Source of the DNA: Euwallacea fornicatus
Lineage: Eukaryota; Arthropoda; Insecta; Coleoptera; Curculionidae
Length of the DNA: 64,000 nucleotides
Direction of reading: 5' to 3'
Assembly (NCBI RefSeq): GCF_040115645.1
Contig: NW_027096020.1
Coordinates: forward strand, 248,001-312,000
This document shows, one piece after another, positions 24,404-36,748 of this stretch. The position numbers and the translations under genes are program-made. Under the pieces are notes generated by a model. The model had not been told where the DNA came from, did not search any database, and saw nothing but the letters and a program-made list of their open reading frames with translations. Each line of letters begins with the position of its first letter. Position 1 is the stretch's first letter.

Positions 24404-26818
24404 GTTATCGAGCTACAAATTTTGAAATGTCACAAAAGTTGTGTGTTTGAGCACATAAAGTACTATTTTTCTTGGAAATTCAACAAGATGCAATCCAGAT
24501 GTGTTATAACATCTTCAAAATCTCGTCGAGCTGAGTAATTTGACACTTTTTTTAACAAATTTGATCCTCATTTGCCGAAGTTATCGAGCTACAAATTTTG
24601 AAAAGTCACAAAAGTTGTGTGTTTGAGCACATAAAGTACTATTTTTCTTAGACATTCTACAAGATGCAATCATGATGTGTTGTAACATCTTCAAAATCTC
24701 GTCGATCTGAGTAATTTGACACTTTGTTTAACAAATTTGATCCTCATTTGCCGAAGTTATCGAGCTACAAATTTTGAAAAGTCACAAAAGTTGTGTGTTT
24801 TAGCACATAAAGTACTATTTTTCTTGGAAATTCAACAAGATGTAATCATGATGTATTGTTCATTTTCAAAATCTCGTCGAGCTGAGTAATTTGACACTTT
24901 TTTTAACAAATTTGATCCTCATTTGCCGAAGTTATCGAGCTACAAATTTTGAAAAGTCACAAAAGTTGTGTGTTTTAGCACATAAAGTACTATTTTTCTT
25001 GGAAATTCAACAAGATGTAATCATGATGTATTGTTCATTTTCAAAATCTCGTCGAGCTGAGTAATTTGACACTTTGTATAACAAATTTGGTCCTCATTTG
25101 CCGAAGTTATCGAGCTACAAATTTTGAAAAGTCACAAAAGTTGTGTGTTTTAGCACATACAGTACTATTTTTCTTGGAAATTCAACAAGATGCAATCATG
25201 ATGTATTGTACATTTTCAGAATCTCGTCGAGCTGAGTAATTTGACACTTTGTTTAACAAATTTGATCCTCATTTGCCGAAGTTATCGACCTACAAAATTT
25301 GAAAAGTCAAAAAATTTGTGTGTTTTAGCACATAAAGTACTATTTTTCTTAGAAATTCAACAAGATGCAATCATGATGTGTTATAACATCTTCACAATCT
25401 CGTAGAGCTGAGTAATTTGACACTTTGTATAACAAATTTGAGCCTCATTTGCCGAAGTTATCGAGATTCAAAGTTTGAAAAGTCAAAAAAGTTGTGTGTT
25501 TGAGCACATAAAGTTCTATTTTTCTTGGAATTTCAACAAGATGCAATCATGATGTGTTATAACATCTTCAAAATCTCGTCGAGCTGATCAATTTGGCACT
25601 TTGTTTAACAAATTTGGTCCTCATTTGCCGAAGTTATCGAGCTACAAATTTTGAAAAGTCACAAAAGTTGTGTGTTTTAGCACATAAAGTACTATTTTTC
25701 TTGGAAATTCAACAAGATGCAATCATGATGTATTGTACATTTTCAAAATCTCGTCGAGCTGAGTATTTTGACACTTTGTTTAACAAATTTGGTCCTCATT
25801 TGCCGAAGTTATCGACCCACCAAATTTGAAAAGTCAAAAAAGTTGTGTGTTTGACCACATAATATACTATTTTTCTTGGAAATCCAACAAGATGCAATAA
25901 TGAGTTGTTGTGTCATCCTAAAGATCTCGTAGAGCTGATTAATTTGACACTTTGTTTAAGAAGTTTGGTCCTCATTTGCCGAAGTTATCGAGCTACTAAA
26001 TTTGAAAAGTCAAAAAAGTTGTGTGTTTGAGCACATAAAGTTCTATTTTTCTTGGAATTTCAACATGATGCAATCATGATGTGTTATAACATCTTCAAAA
26101 TCTCGTCGAGCTGAGTAATTTGACACTTTGTTTAACAAATTTGGTCCTCATTTGCCGAAGTTATCGAGCTAGAAATTTTGAAAAGTCACAAAAGTTGTGT
26201 GTTTGAGCACTTAAAGTACTATTTTTCTTGGAAATTCAACAAGATGCAATCCAGATGTGTTATAACATCTTCAAAATCTCGTCGAGCTGAGTAATTTGAC
26301 ACTTTGTTTAACAAATTTGATCCTCATTTGCCGAAGTTATCGAGCTACAAATTTTGAAAAGTCACAAAAGTTGTGTGTTTGAGCACATAAAGTACTATTT
26401 TTCTTAGACATTCTACAAGATGCAATCATGATGTGTTGTAACATCTTCAAAATCTCGTCGATCTGAGTAATTTGACACTTTGTTTAACAAATTTGGTCCT
26501 CATTTGCCGAAGTTATCGAGCTAGAAATTTTGAAAAGTCACAAAAGTTGTGTGTTTGAGCACTTAAAGTACTATTTTTCTTGGAAATTCAACAAGATGCA
26601 ATCCAGATGTGTTATAACCTCTTCAAAATCTCGTCGAGCTGAGTAATTTGACACTTTGTTTAACAAATTTGGTCCTCATTTGCCGAAGTTATCGAGCTAG
26701 AAATTTTGAAAAGTCACAAAAGTTGTGTGTTTGAGCACTTAAAGTACTATTTTTCTTGGAAATTCAACAAGATGCAATCCAGATGTGTTATAACATCTTC
26801 AAAATCTCGTCGAGCTGA
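24404..26818. repeat. Tandem duplication E, copy 2
   Basis: Immediately follows copy 1. No differences found by eye over about 2.4 kb, so this is among the youngest duplications in the window, or a place where an assembly could have gained or lost a unit. Confidence 0.88.
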
Positions 26819-27925
26819 TCAATTTGGCACTTTGTTTAACAAATTTGGTCCTCATTTGCCGAAGTTATCGAGCTACAAATTTTGAAAAGTCACAAAAGTT
26901 GTGTGTTTTAGCACATAAAGTACTATTTTGCTTGGAAATTCAACAAGATGTAATCATGATGTATTGTTCATTTTCAAAATCTCGTCGAGCTGAGTAATTT
27001 GACACTTTGTTTAACAAATTTGGAAAACATTTGCCGAAGTTATCGAGATTCAAAGTTTGAAAAGTCACAAAAGTTGTGTGTTTGAGCACATAAAGTTCTA
27101 TTTTTCTTGGAATTTCAACAAGATGCAATCATGATGTGTAGTAACATCTTCAAAATCTCGTCGAGCTGAGTAATTTGACACTTTGTTTAACAAATTTAAT
27201 CCTCATTTGCCGAAGTTATCGAGCTACAAATTTTGAAAAGTCACAAAAGTTTTGTGTTTGAGCACTTAAAGTACTATTTTTCTTGGAAATTCAACAAGAT
27301 ACAATCATGATGTGTTGTAACATCTTCAAAATCTCGTCGAGCTGAGTAATTTGACACTTTGTTTAACAAGTTTGATCCTCATTTGCCGAAGTTATCGAGC
27401 TACAAAATTTGAAAAGTGAAAAAAGTTGTGAGTTTGAGCACATAAAGTACTATTTTTCTTGGAAATTCAACAAGATGCAATCATGATGTATTGTACATTT
27501 TCAGAATCTCGTCGAGCTGAGTAATTTGACACTTTGTTTAACAAATTTGATCCTCATTTGCCGAAGTTATCGAGATTCAAAGTTTGAAAAGTAAAAAAAG
27601 TTGTGTGTTTGAGCACATAAAGTTCTATTTTTCTTGGACTTTCAACAAGATGCAATCATGATGTGTTATAACATCTTCAAAATCTCGTCGAGCTGAGTAA
27701 TTTGACACTTTATATAACAAATTTGATCCTCATTTGCCGAAGTTATCGAGCTACAAATTTTGAAAAGTCACAAAAGTTGTGTGTTTTAGCACATAAAGCA
27801 CTATTTTTCTTGGAAATTCAACAAGATGCAATCATGATGTATTGTACATTTTCAGAATCTCGTCGAGCTGAGTAATTTGACACTTTGTTTAACAAATTTG
27901 ATCCTCATTTGCCGAAGTTATCGAG
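26071..27925. repeat. Segmental step EF, copy 1 (1933 bp, 11 monomers)
   Basis: Matches 28,004-29,858 at offset 1933. Shared order: GCTAGAAATTTTG monomers, CTTAGACATTCTAC, CCAGATG/GATCAATTTGGCAC, GGAAAACATTTGCC, AATCCTCATTTGCC, AAGATACAATC. Differences include TTTATATAAC near 27,710 against TTTGTATAAC, and AAAGCACTATT near 27,796 against AAAGTACTATT. Confidence 0.8.
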
Positions 27926-30605
27926 ATTCAAAGTTTGAAAAGTAAAAAAAGTTGTGTGTTTGAGCACATAAAGTTCTATTTTTCTTGGACTTTCAACAAG
28001 ATGCAATCATGATGTGTTATAACATCTTCAAAATCTCGTCGAGCTGAGTAATTTGACACTTTGTTTAACAAATTTGGTCCTCATTTGCCGAAGTTATCGA
28101 GCTAGAAATTTTGAAAAGTCACAAAAGTTGTGTGTTTGAGCACTTAAAGTACTATTTTTCTTGGAAATTCAACAAGATGCAATCCAGATGTGTTATAACA
28201 TCTTCAAAATCTCGTCGAGCTGAGTAATTTGACACTTTGTTTAACAAATTTGATCCTCATTTGCCGAAGTTATCGAGCTACAAATTTTGAAAAGTCACAA
28301 AAGTTGTGTGTTTGAGCACATAAAGTACTATTTTTCTTAGACATTCTACAAGATGCAATCATGATGTGTTGTAACATCTTCAAAATCTCGTCGATCTGAG
28401 TAATTTGACACTTTGTTTAACAAATTTGGTCCTCATTTGCCGAAGTTATCGAGCTAGAAATTTTGAAAAGTCACAAAAGTTGTGTGTTTGAGCACTTAAA
28501 GTACTATTTTTCTTGGAAATTCAACAAGATGCAATCCAGATGTGTTATAACATCTTCAAAATCTCGTCGAGCTGAGTAATTTGACACTTTGTTTAACAAA
28601 TTTGGTCCTCATTTGCCGAAGTTATCGAGCTAGAAATTTTGAAAAGTCACAAAAGTTGTGTGTTTGAGCACTTAAAGTACTATTTTTCTTGGAAATTCAA
28701 CAAGATGCAATCCAGATGTGTTATAACATCTTCAAAATCTCGTCGAGCTGATCAATTTGGCACTTTGTTTAACAAATTTGGTCCTCATTTGCCGAAGTTA
28801 TCGAGCTACAAATTTTGAAAAGTCACAAAAGTTGTGTGTTTTAGCACATAAAGTACTATTTTGCTTGGAAATTCAACAAGATGTAATCATGATGTATTGT
28901 TCATTTTCAAAATCTCGTCGAGCTGAGTAATTTGACACTTTGTTTAACAAATTTGGAAAACATTTGCCGAAGTTATCGAGATTCAAAGTTTGAAAAGTCA
29001 CAAAAGTTGTGTGTTTGAGCACATAAAGTTCTATTTTTCTTGGAATTTCAACAAGATGCAATCATGATGTGTAGTAACATCTTCAAAATCTCGTCGAGCT
29101 GAGTAATTTGACACTTTGTTTAACAAATTTAATCCTCATTTGCCGAAGTTATCGAGCTACAAATTTTGAAAAGTCACAAAAGTTTTGTGTTTGAGCACTT
29201 AAAGTACTATTTTTCTTGGAAATTCAACAAGATACAATCATGATGTGTTGTAACATCTTCAAAATCTCGTCGAGCTGAGTAATTTGACACTTTGTTTAAC
29301 AAGTTTGATCCTCATTTGCCGAAGTTATCGAGCTACAAAATTTGAAAAGTGAAAAAAGTTGTGAGTTTGAGCACATAAAGTACTATTTTTCTTGGAAATT
29401 CAACAAGATGCAATCATGATGTATTGTACATTTTCAGAATCTCGTCGAGCTGAGTAATTTGACACTTTGTTTAACAAATTTGATCCTCATTTGCCGAAGT
29501 TATCGAGATTCAAAGTTTGAAAAGTAAAAAAAGTTGTGTGTTTGAGCACATAAAGTTCTATTTTTCTTGGACTTTCAACAAGATGCAATCATGATGTGTT
29601 ATAACATCTTCAAAATCTCGTCGAGCTGAGTAATTTGACACTTTGTATAACAAATTTGATCCTCATTTGCCGAAGTTATCGAGCTACAAATTTTGAAAAG
29701 TCACAAAAGTTGTGTGTTTTAGCACATAAAGTACTATTTTTCTTGGAAATTCAACAAGATGCAATCATGATGTATTGTACATTTTCAGAATCTCGTCGAG
29801 CTGAGTAATTTGACACTTTGTTTAACAAATTTGATCCTCATTTGCCGAAGTTATCGACCTACAAAATTTGAAAAGTCACAAAAGTTGTGTGGTTGAGCAC
29901 ATAAAGTACTATTTTTCTTGGAAATTCAACAAGATGCAATCCAGATGTGTTATAACATCTTCAAAGTCTCGTCGAGCTGAGTAACTTGACACTTTTTTTC
30001 ACAAATTTGATCCTCATTTGCCGAAGTTATCGAGATTCAAAATTTGAAAAGTCAAAAAAGTTGTGTGTTTGAGCACTTAAAGTACTATTTTTCTTGGAAA
30101 TTCAACAAGATGCAATCATGATGTGTTGTACATTTTCAAAATCTCGTCGAGTTGAGTAATTTGACACTTTGTTTAACAAATTTGGTCCTCATTTGCCGAA
30201 GTTATCGAGTTACTAAGTTTGAAAAGTGAAAAAAGTTGTGAGTTTGAGCACATAAAGTACTATTTTTCTTGGAAATTCAACAAGATGCAATCATGATGTG
30301 TTGTAACATCTTCAAAATCTCGTCGAGCTGAGTAATTTGACAATTTGTTTAACAAATTTGATCCTCATTTGCTGAAGTTATCGAGCTACAAATTTTGAAA
30401 AGTCACAAAAGTTGTGTGTTTTAGCACATAAAGTACTATTTTGCTTGGAAATTCAACAAGATGTAATCATGATGTATTGTTCATTTTCAAAATCTCGTCG
30501 AGCTGAGTAATTTGACACTTTGTTTAACAAATTTGGAAAACATTTGCCGAAGTTATCGAGATTCAAAGTTTGAAAAGTCACAAAAGTTGTGTGTTTGAGC
30601 ACATA
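27098..30605. repeat. Segmental duplication F, copy 1 (offset 4038, 23 monomers)
   Basis: Matches 31,136-34,643. Marks: TTTATATAAC near 27,710 and 31,748, the unusual AAAGCACTATT (27,795 and 31,833), and the GAGTTGAGTAATTTG and GACAATTTGTTTAAC monomers near 30,150-30,350 and 34,190-34,390. The 27,098 end is set by TAAAGTTC against TAAAGTAC, the right end by CATAAAG against CATAGAG. Confidence 0.87.
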
Positions 30606-31135
30606 AAGTTCTATTTTTCTTGGAATTTCAACAAGATGCAATCATGATGTGTAGTAACATCTTCAAAATCTCGTCGAGCTGAGTAATTTGACACTTTGTT
30701 TAACAAATTTAATCCTCATTTGCCGAAGTTATCGAGCTACAAATTTTGAAAAGTCACAAAAGTTGTGTGTTTTAGCACATAAAGTACTATTTTTCTTGGA
30801 AATTCAACAAGATGCAATCATGATGTATTGTACATTTTCAGAATCTCGTCGAGCTGAGTAATTTGACACTTTGTTTAACAAATTTGATCCTCATTTGCCG
30901 AAGTTATCGACCTACAAAATTTGAAGTCACAAAAGTTGTGTGGTTGAGCACATAAAGTACTATTTTTCTTGGAAATTCAACAAGATGCAATCCAGATGTG
31001 TTATAACATCTTCAAAGTCTCGTCGAGCTGAGTAACTTGACACTTTTTTTCACAAATTTGATCCTCATTTGCCGAAGTTATCGAGATTCAAAATTTGAAA
31101 AGTCAAAAAAGTTGTGTGTTTGAGCACATAAAGTA
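30606..31135. repeat. Three-monomer linker between the F copies
   Basis: Three monomers (about 530 bp) lie between the two copies of F. The second carries a 4-base deletion, TTTGAAGTCAC in place of TTTGAAAAGTCAC, near 30,923. The same deletion recurs at about 36,541, so the linker has a relative 5.6 kb away. Confidence 0.78.
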
Positions 31136-34100
31136 CTATTTTTCTTGGAATTTCAACAAGATGCAATCATGATGTGTAGTAACATCTTCAAAATCTCGTC
31201 GAGCTGAGTAATTTGACACTTTGTTTAACAAATTTAATCCTCATTTGCCGAAGTTATCGAGCTACAAATTTTGAAAAGTCACAAAAGTTTTGTGTTTGAG
31301 CACTTAAAGTACTATTTTTCTTGGAAATTCAACAAGATACAATCATGATGTGTTGTAACATCTTCAAAATCTCGTCGAGCTGAGTAATTTGACACTTTGT
31401 TTAACAAGTTTGATCCTCATTTGCCGAAGTTATCGAGCTACAAAATTTGAAAAGTGAAAAAAGTTGTGAGTTTGAGCACATAAAGTACTATTTTTCTTGG
31501 AAATTCAACAAGATGCAATCATGATGTATTGTACATTTTCAGAATCTCGTCGAGCTGAGTAATTTGACACTTTGTTTAACAAATTTGATCCTCATTTGCC
31601 GAAGTTATCGAGATTCAAAGTTTGAAAAGTAAAAAAAGTTGTGTGTTTGAGCACATAAAGTTCTATTTTTCTTGGACTTTCAACAAGATGCAATCATGAT
31701 GTGTTATAACATCTTCAAAATCTCGTCGAGCTGAGTAATTTGACACTTTATATAACAAATTTGATCCTCATTTGCCGAAGTTATCGAGCTACAAATTTTG
31801 AAAAGTCACAAAAGTTGTGTGTTTTAGCACATAAAGCACTATTTTTCTTGGAAATTCAACAAGATGCAATCATGATGTATTGTACATTTTCAGAATCTCG
31901 TCGAGCTGAGTAATTTGACACTTTGTTTAACAAATTTGATCCTCATTTGCCGAAGTTATCGAGATTCAAAGTTTGAAAAGTAAAAAAAGTTGTGTGTTTG
32001 AGCACATAAAGTTCTATTTTTCTTGGACTTTCAACAAGATGCAATCATGATGTGTTATAACATCTTCAAAATCTCGTCGAGCTGAGTAATTTGACACTTT
32101 GTTTAACAAATTTGGTCCTCATTTGCCGAAGTTATCGAGCTAGAAATTTTGAAAAGTCACAAAAGTTGTGTGTTTGAGCACTTAAAGTACTATTTTTCTT
32201 GGAAATTCAACAAGATGCAATCCAGATGTGTTATAACATCTTCAAAATCTCGTCGAGCTGAGTAATTTGACACTTTGTTTAACAAATTTGATCCTCATTT
32301 GCCGAAGTTATCGAGCTACAAATTTTGAAAAGTCACAAAAGTTGTGTGTTTGAGCACATAAAGTACTATTTTTCTTAGACATTCTACAAGATGCAATCAT
32401 GATGTGTTGTAACATCTTCAAAATCTCGTCGATCTGAGTAATTTGACACTTTGTTTAACAAATTTGGTCCTCATTTGCCGAAGTTATCGAGCTAGAAATT
32501 TTGAAAAGTCACAAAAGTTGTGTGTTTGAGCACTTAAAGTACTATTTTTCTTGGAAATTCAACAAGATGCAATCCAGATGTGTTATAACATCTTCAAAAT
32601 CTCGTCGAGCTGAGTAATTTGACACTTTGTTTAACAAATTTGGTCCTCATTTGCCGAAGTTATCGAGCTAGAAATTTTGAAAAGTCACAAAAGTTGTGTG
32701 TTTGAGCACTTAAAGTACTATTTTTCTTGGAAATTCAACAAGATGCAATCCAGATGTGTTATAACATCTTCAAAATCTCGTCGAGCTGATCAATTTGGCA
32801 CTTTGTTTAACAAATTTGGTCCTCATTTGCCGAAGTTATCGAGCTACAAATTTTGAAAAGTCACAAAAGTTGTGTGTTTTAGCACATAAAGTACTATTTT
32901 GCTTGGAAATTCAACAAGATGTAATCATGATGTATTGTTCATTTTCAAAATCTCGTCGAGCTGAGTAATTTGACACTTTGTTTAACAAATTTGGAAAACA
33001 TTTGCCGAAGTTATCGAGATTCAAAGTTTGAAAAGTCACAAAAGTTGTGTGTTTGAGCACATAAAGTTCTATTTTTCTTGGAATTTCAACAAGATGCAAT
33101 CATGATGTGTAGTAACATCTTCAAAATCTCGTCGAGCTGAGTAATTTGACACTTTGTTTAACAAATTTAATCCTCATTTGCCGAAGTTATCGAGCTACAA
33201 ATTTTGAAAAGTCACAAAAGTTTTGTGTTTGAGCACTTAAAGTACTATTTTTCTTGGAAATTCAACAAGATACAATCATGATGTGTTGTAACATCTTCAA
33301 AATCTCGTCGAGCTGAGTAATTTGACACTTTGTTTAACAAGTTTGATCCTCATTTGCCGAAGTTATCGAGCTACAAAATTTGAAAAGTGAAAAAAGTTGT
33401 GAGTTTGAGCACATAAAGTACTATTTTTCTTGGAAATTCAACAAGATGCAATCATGATGTATTGTACATTTTCAGAATCTCGTCGAGCTGAGTAATTTGA
33501 CACTTTGTTTAACAAATTTGATCCTCATTTGCCGAAGTTATCGAGATTCAAAGTTTGAAAAGTAAAAAAAGTTGTGTGTTTGAGCACATAAAGTTCTATT
33601 TTTCTTGGACTTTCAACAAGATGCAATCATGATGTGTTATAACATCTTCAAAATCTCGTCGAGCTGAGTAATTTGACACTTTGTATAACAAATTTGATCC
33701 TCATTTGCCGAAGTTATCGAGCTACAAATTTTGAAAAGTCACAAAAGTTGTGTGTTTTAGCACATAAAGTACTATTTTTCTTGGAAATTCAACAAGATGC
33801 AATCATGATGTATTGTACATTTTCAGAATCTCGTCGAGCTGAGTAATTTGACACTTTGTTTAACAAATTTGATCCTCATTTGCCGAAGTTATCGACCTAC
33901 AAAATTTGAAAAGTCACAAAAGTTGTGTGGTTGAGCACATAAAGTACTATTTTTCTTGGAAATTCAACAAGATGCAATCCAGATGTGTTATAACATCTTC
34001 AAAGTCTCGTCGAGCTGAGTAACTTGACACTTTTTTTCACAAATTTGATCCTCATTTGCCGAAGTTATCGAGATTCAAAATTTGAAAAGTCAAAAAAGTT

Positions 34101-34643
34101 GTGTGTTTGAGCACTTAAAGTACTATTTTTCTTGGAAATTCAACAAGATGCAATCATGATGTGTTGTACATTTTCAAAATCTCGTCGAGTTGAGTAATTT
34201 GACACTTTGTTTAACAAATTTGGTCCTCATTTGCCGAAGTTATCGAGTTACTAAGTTTGAAAAGTGAAAAAAGTTGTGAGTTTGAGCACATAAAGTACTA
34301 TTTTTCTTGGAAATTCAACAAGATGCAATCATGATGTGTTGTAACATCTTCAAAATCTCGTCGAGCTGAGTAATTTGACAATTTGTTTAACAAATTTGAT
34401 CCTCATTTGCTGAAGTTATCGAGCTACAAATTTTGAAAAGTCACAAAAGTTGTGTGTTTTAGCACATAAAGTACTATTTTGCTTGGAAATTCAACAAGAT
34501 GTAATCATGATGTATTGTTCATTTTCAAAATCTCGTCGAGCTGAGTAATTTGACACTTTGTTTAACAAATTTGGAAAACATTTGCCGAAGTTATCGAGAT
34601 TCAAAGTTTGAAAAGTCACAAAAGTTGTGTGTTTGAGCACATA
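31136..34643. repeat. Segmental duplication F, copy 2
   Basis: Second copy of 27,098-30,605. It ends inside a monomer that turns into the divergent type at about 34,680, so the right limit of this duplication coincides with the edge of the divergent cluster. Confidence 0.87.
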
Positions 34644-34679
34644 GAGTTCTATTTTTCTTGGAAATTCAACAAGATGCAA

Positions 34680-35470
34680 TCATGATTTGTTGTGACATCT
34701 TAAAGATCTCGTCGAGCTGATGAATTTGCCACTTTGTTTAACAAATTTGGTCCTCATTTGCCGAAGTTTTCGAGCTTCAAATTTTGAAAAGTCTGAAAAG
34801 ATGTGTGTTTGAGCACATAAAGTACTATTTTCCTTGGAAATGCTACAAGATGCATTAATGATGTGTTGTGTCATCTTAAAGATCTCGTCGAGCTGATGAA
34901 TTTGCCACTTTGTTTAACAAATTTGGTCCTCATTTGCCGAAGTTATCTAGCTTCAAAATTTGAAAAGTCACAAAAATTGTTTGTTTGATTACCTAAAGTA
35001 CTACTTTTCTTGGAAATGCAACAAGATGCAATCATGATTTGTTGTGACATCTTAAAGATCTCGTCGAGCTGATGAATTTGCCACTTTGTTTAACAAATTT
35101 GGTCCTCATTTGCCGAAGTTTTCGAGCTTCAAATTTTGAAAAGTCTGAAAAGATGTGTGTTTGAGCACGTAAAGTACTATTTTTCTTGGAAATTCAACAA
35201 GGTGCAATAATGATGTGTTGTGGCATCTTAAAGATCTCGTCGAGCTGATGAATTTGCCACTTTGTTTAACAAATTTGGTCCTCATTTGCCGAAGTTTTCG
35301 AGCTTCAAATTTTGAAAAGCCATAAAAGTTGTGTGTTTGAGCACGTAAAGTACTATTTTTCTTGGAAATTCAACAAGATGCAATCATGAGTTGTTGTGTC
35401 ATCCTAAAGATCTCGTAGAGCTGATTAATTTGACACTTTGTTTAAGAAGTTTGGTCCTCATTTGCCGAAG
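34680..35470. repeat. Cluster of divergent monomers with dimeric order
   Basis: About four and a half monomers, still 176 bp each (the TGTGACATC/TGTGTCATC site falls at 34,695, 34,871, 35,047, 35,223, 35,399). They carry a block of changes absent elsewhere: TTGTGACATCTTAAAG instead of the usual ACATCTTCAAAA, GCTGATGAATTTGCCAC, GAAGTTTTCGAGCTTC and AAGTCTGAAAAGATG. Two types alternate, since GATTTGTTGTGACATC (34,684 and 35,036) and GTCTGAAAAG (34,791 and 35,143) recur at 352 bp. They look like an older or separately evolved subfamily. No flanking unique DNA is present. Confidence 0.85.
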
Positions 35471-36448
35471 TTATCGAGCTACTAAATTTGAAAAGTCAAA
35501 AAAGTTGTGTGTTTGAGCACATAAAGTTCTATTTTTCTTGGAATTTCAACAAGATGCAATCATGATGTGTTATAACATCTTCAAAATCTCGTCGAGCTGA
35601 GTAATTTGACACTTTGTTTAACAAATTTGGTCCTCATTTGCCGAAGTTATCGAGCTAGAAATTTTGAAAAGTCACAAAAGTTGTGTGTTTGAGCACATAA
35701 AGTTCTATTGTTCTTGGAAATTCAACAAGATGCAATCCAGATGTGTTATAACATCTTCAAAATCTCGTCGAGCTGATCAATTTGGCACTTTGTGTAACAA
35801 ATTTGGTCCTCATTTGCCGAAGTTATCGAGCTACAAATTTTGAAAAGTCACAAAAGTTGTGTGTTTTAGCACATAAAGTACTATTTTTCTTGGAAATTCA
35901 ACAAGATGCAATCCAGATGTGTTATAACATCTTCAAAATCTCGTCGAGCTGAGTAATTTGACACTTTTTTTAACAAATTTGATCCTCATTTGCCGAAGTT
36001 ATCGAGCTACAAATTTTGAAAAGTCACAAAAGTTGTGTGTTTGAGCACATAAAGTACTATTTTTCTTAGACATTCTACAAGATGCAATCATGATGTGTTG
36101 TAACATCTTCAAAATCTCGTCGATCTGAGTAATTTGACACTTTGTTTAACAAATTTGGTCCTCATTTGCCGAAGTTATCGAGCTACAAATTTTGAAAAGT
36201 CACAAAAGTTGTGTGTTTTAGCACATAAAGTACTATTTTTCTTGGAAATTCAACAAGATGTAATCATGATGTATTGTTCATTTTCAAAATCTCGTCGAGC
36301 TGAGTAATTTGACACTTTTTTTAACAAATTTGGTCCTCATTTGCCGAAGTTATCGAGCTACAAATTTTGAAAAGTCACAAAAGTTGTGTGTTTTAGCACA
36401 TAAAGTACTATTTTTCTTGGAAATTCAACAAGATGCAATCATGATGTA
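35372..36448. repeat. Segment H, left copy (matches 60,128-61,204)
   Basis: About six monomers recur 24,756 bp away. Marks: ATCCTAAAGATCTCGTAGAG, TTTAAGAAGTTTGG, the rare AGTTCTATTGTTCTTGG (35,701 and 60,457), CTTTGTGTAACAAATTTGG, CTTAGACATTCTAC. It begins in the last divergent monomer and passes into ordinary ones. Confidence 0.82.
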
Positions 36449-36748
36449 TTGTACATTTTCAGAATCTCGTCGAGCTGAGTAATTTGACACTTTGTTTAAC
36501 AAATTTGATCCTCATTTGCCGAAGTTATCGACCTACAAAATTTGAAGTCACAAAAGTTGTGTGGTTGAGCACATAAAGTACTATTTTTCTTGGAAATTCA
36601 ACAAGATGCAATCCAGATGTGTTATAACATCTTCAAAGTCTCGTCGAGCTGAGTAACTTTACACTTTTTTTCACAAATTTGATCCTCATTTGACGAAGTT
36701 ATCGAGATTCAAAATTTGAAAAGTCAAAAAAGTTGTGTGTTTGAGCAC
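36449..36748. repeat. Short satellite stretch between H and I
   Basis: Less than two monomers, including the TTTGAAGTCAC 4-base deletion at 36,541 that is shared with about 30,923, and a private TTTGACGAAG change near 36,691. Confidence 0.75.

Noticed and set aside
34680..34874. 64-codon minus-strand open frame in the divergent island
   Set aside because: It lies within the variant satellite monomers and exists only because their changes remove stop codons. No coding signature.
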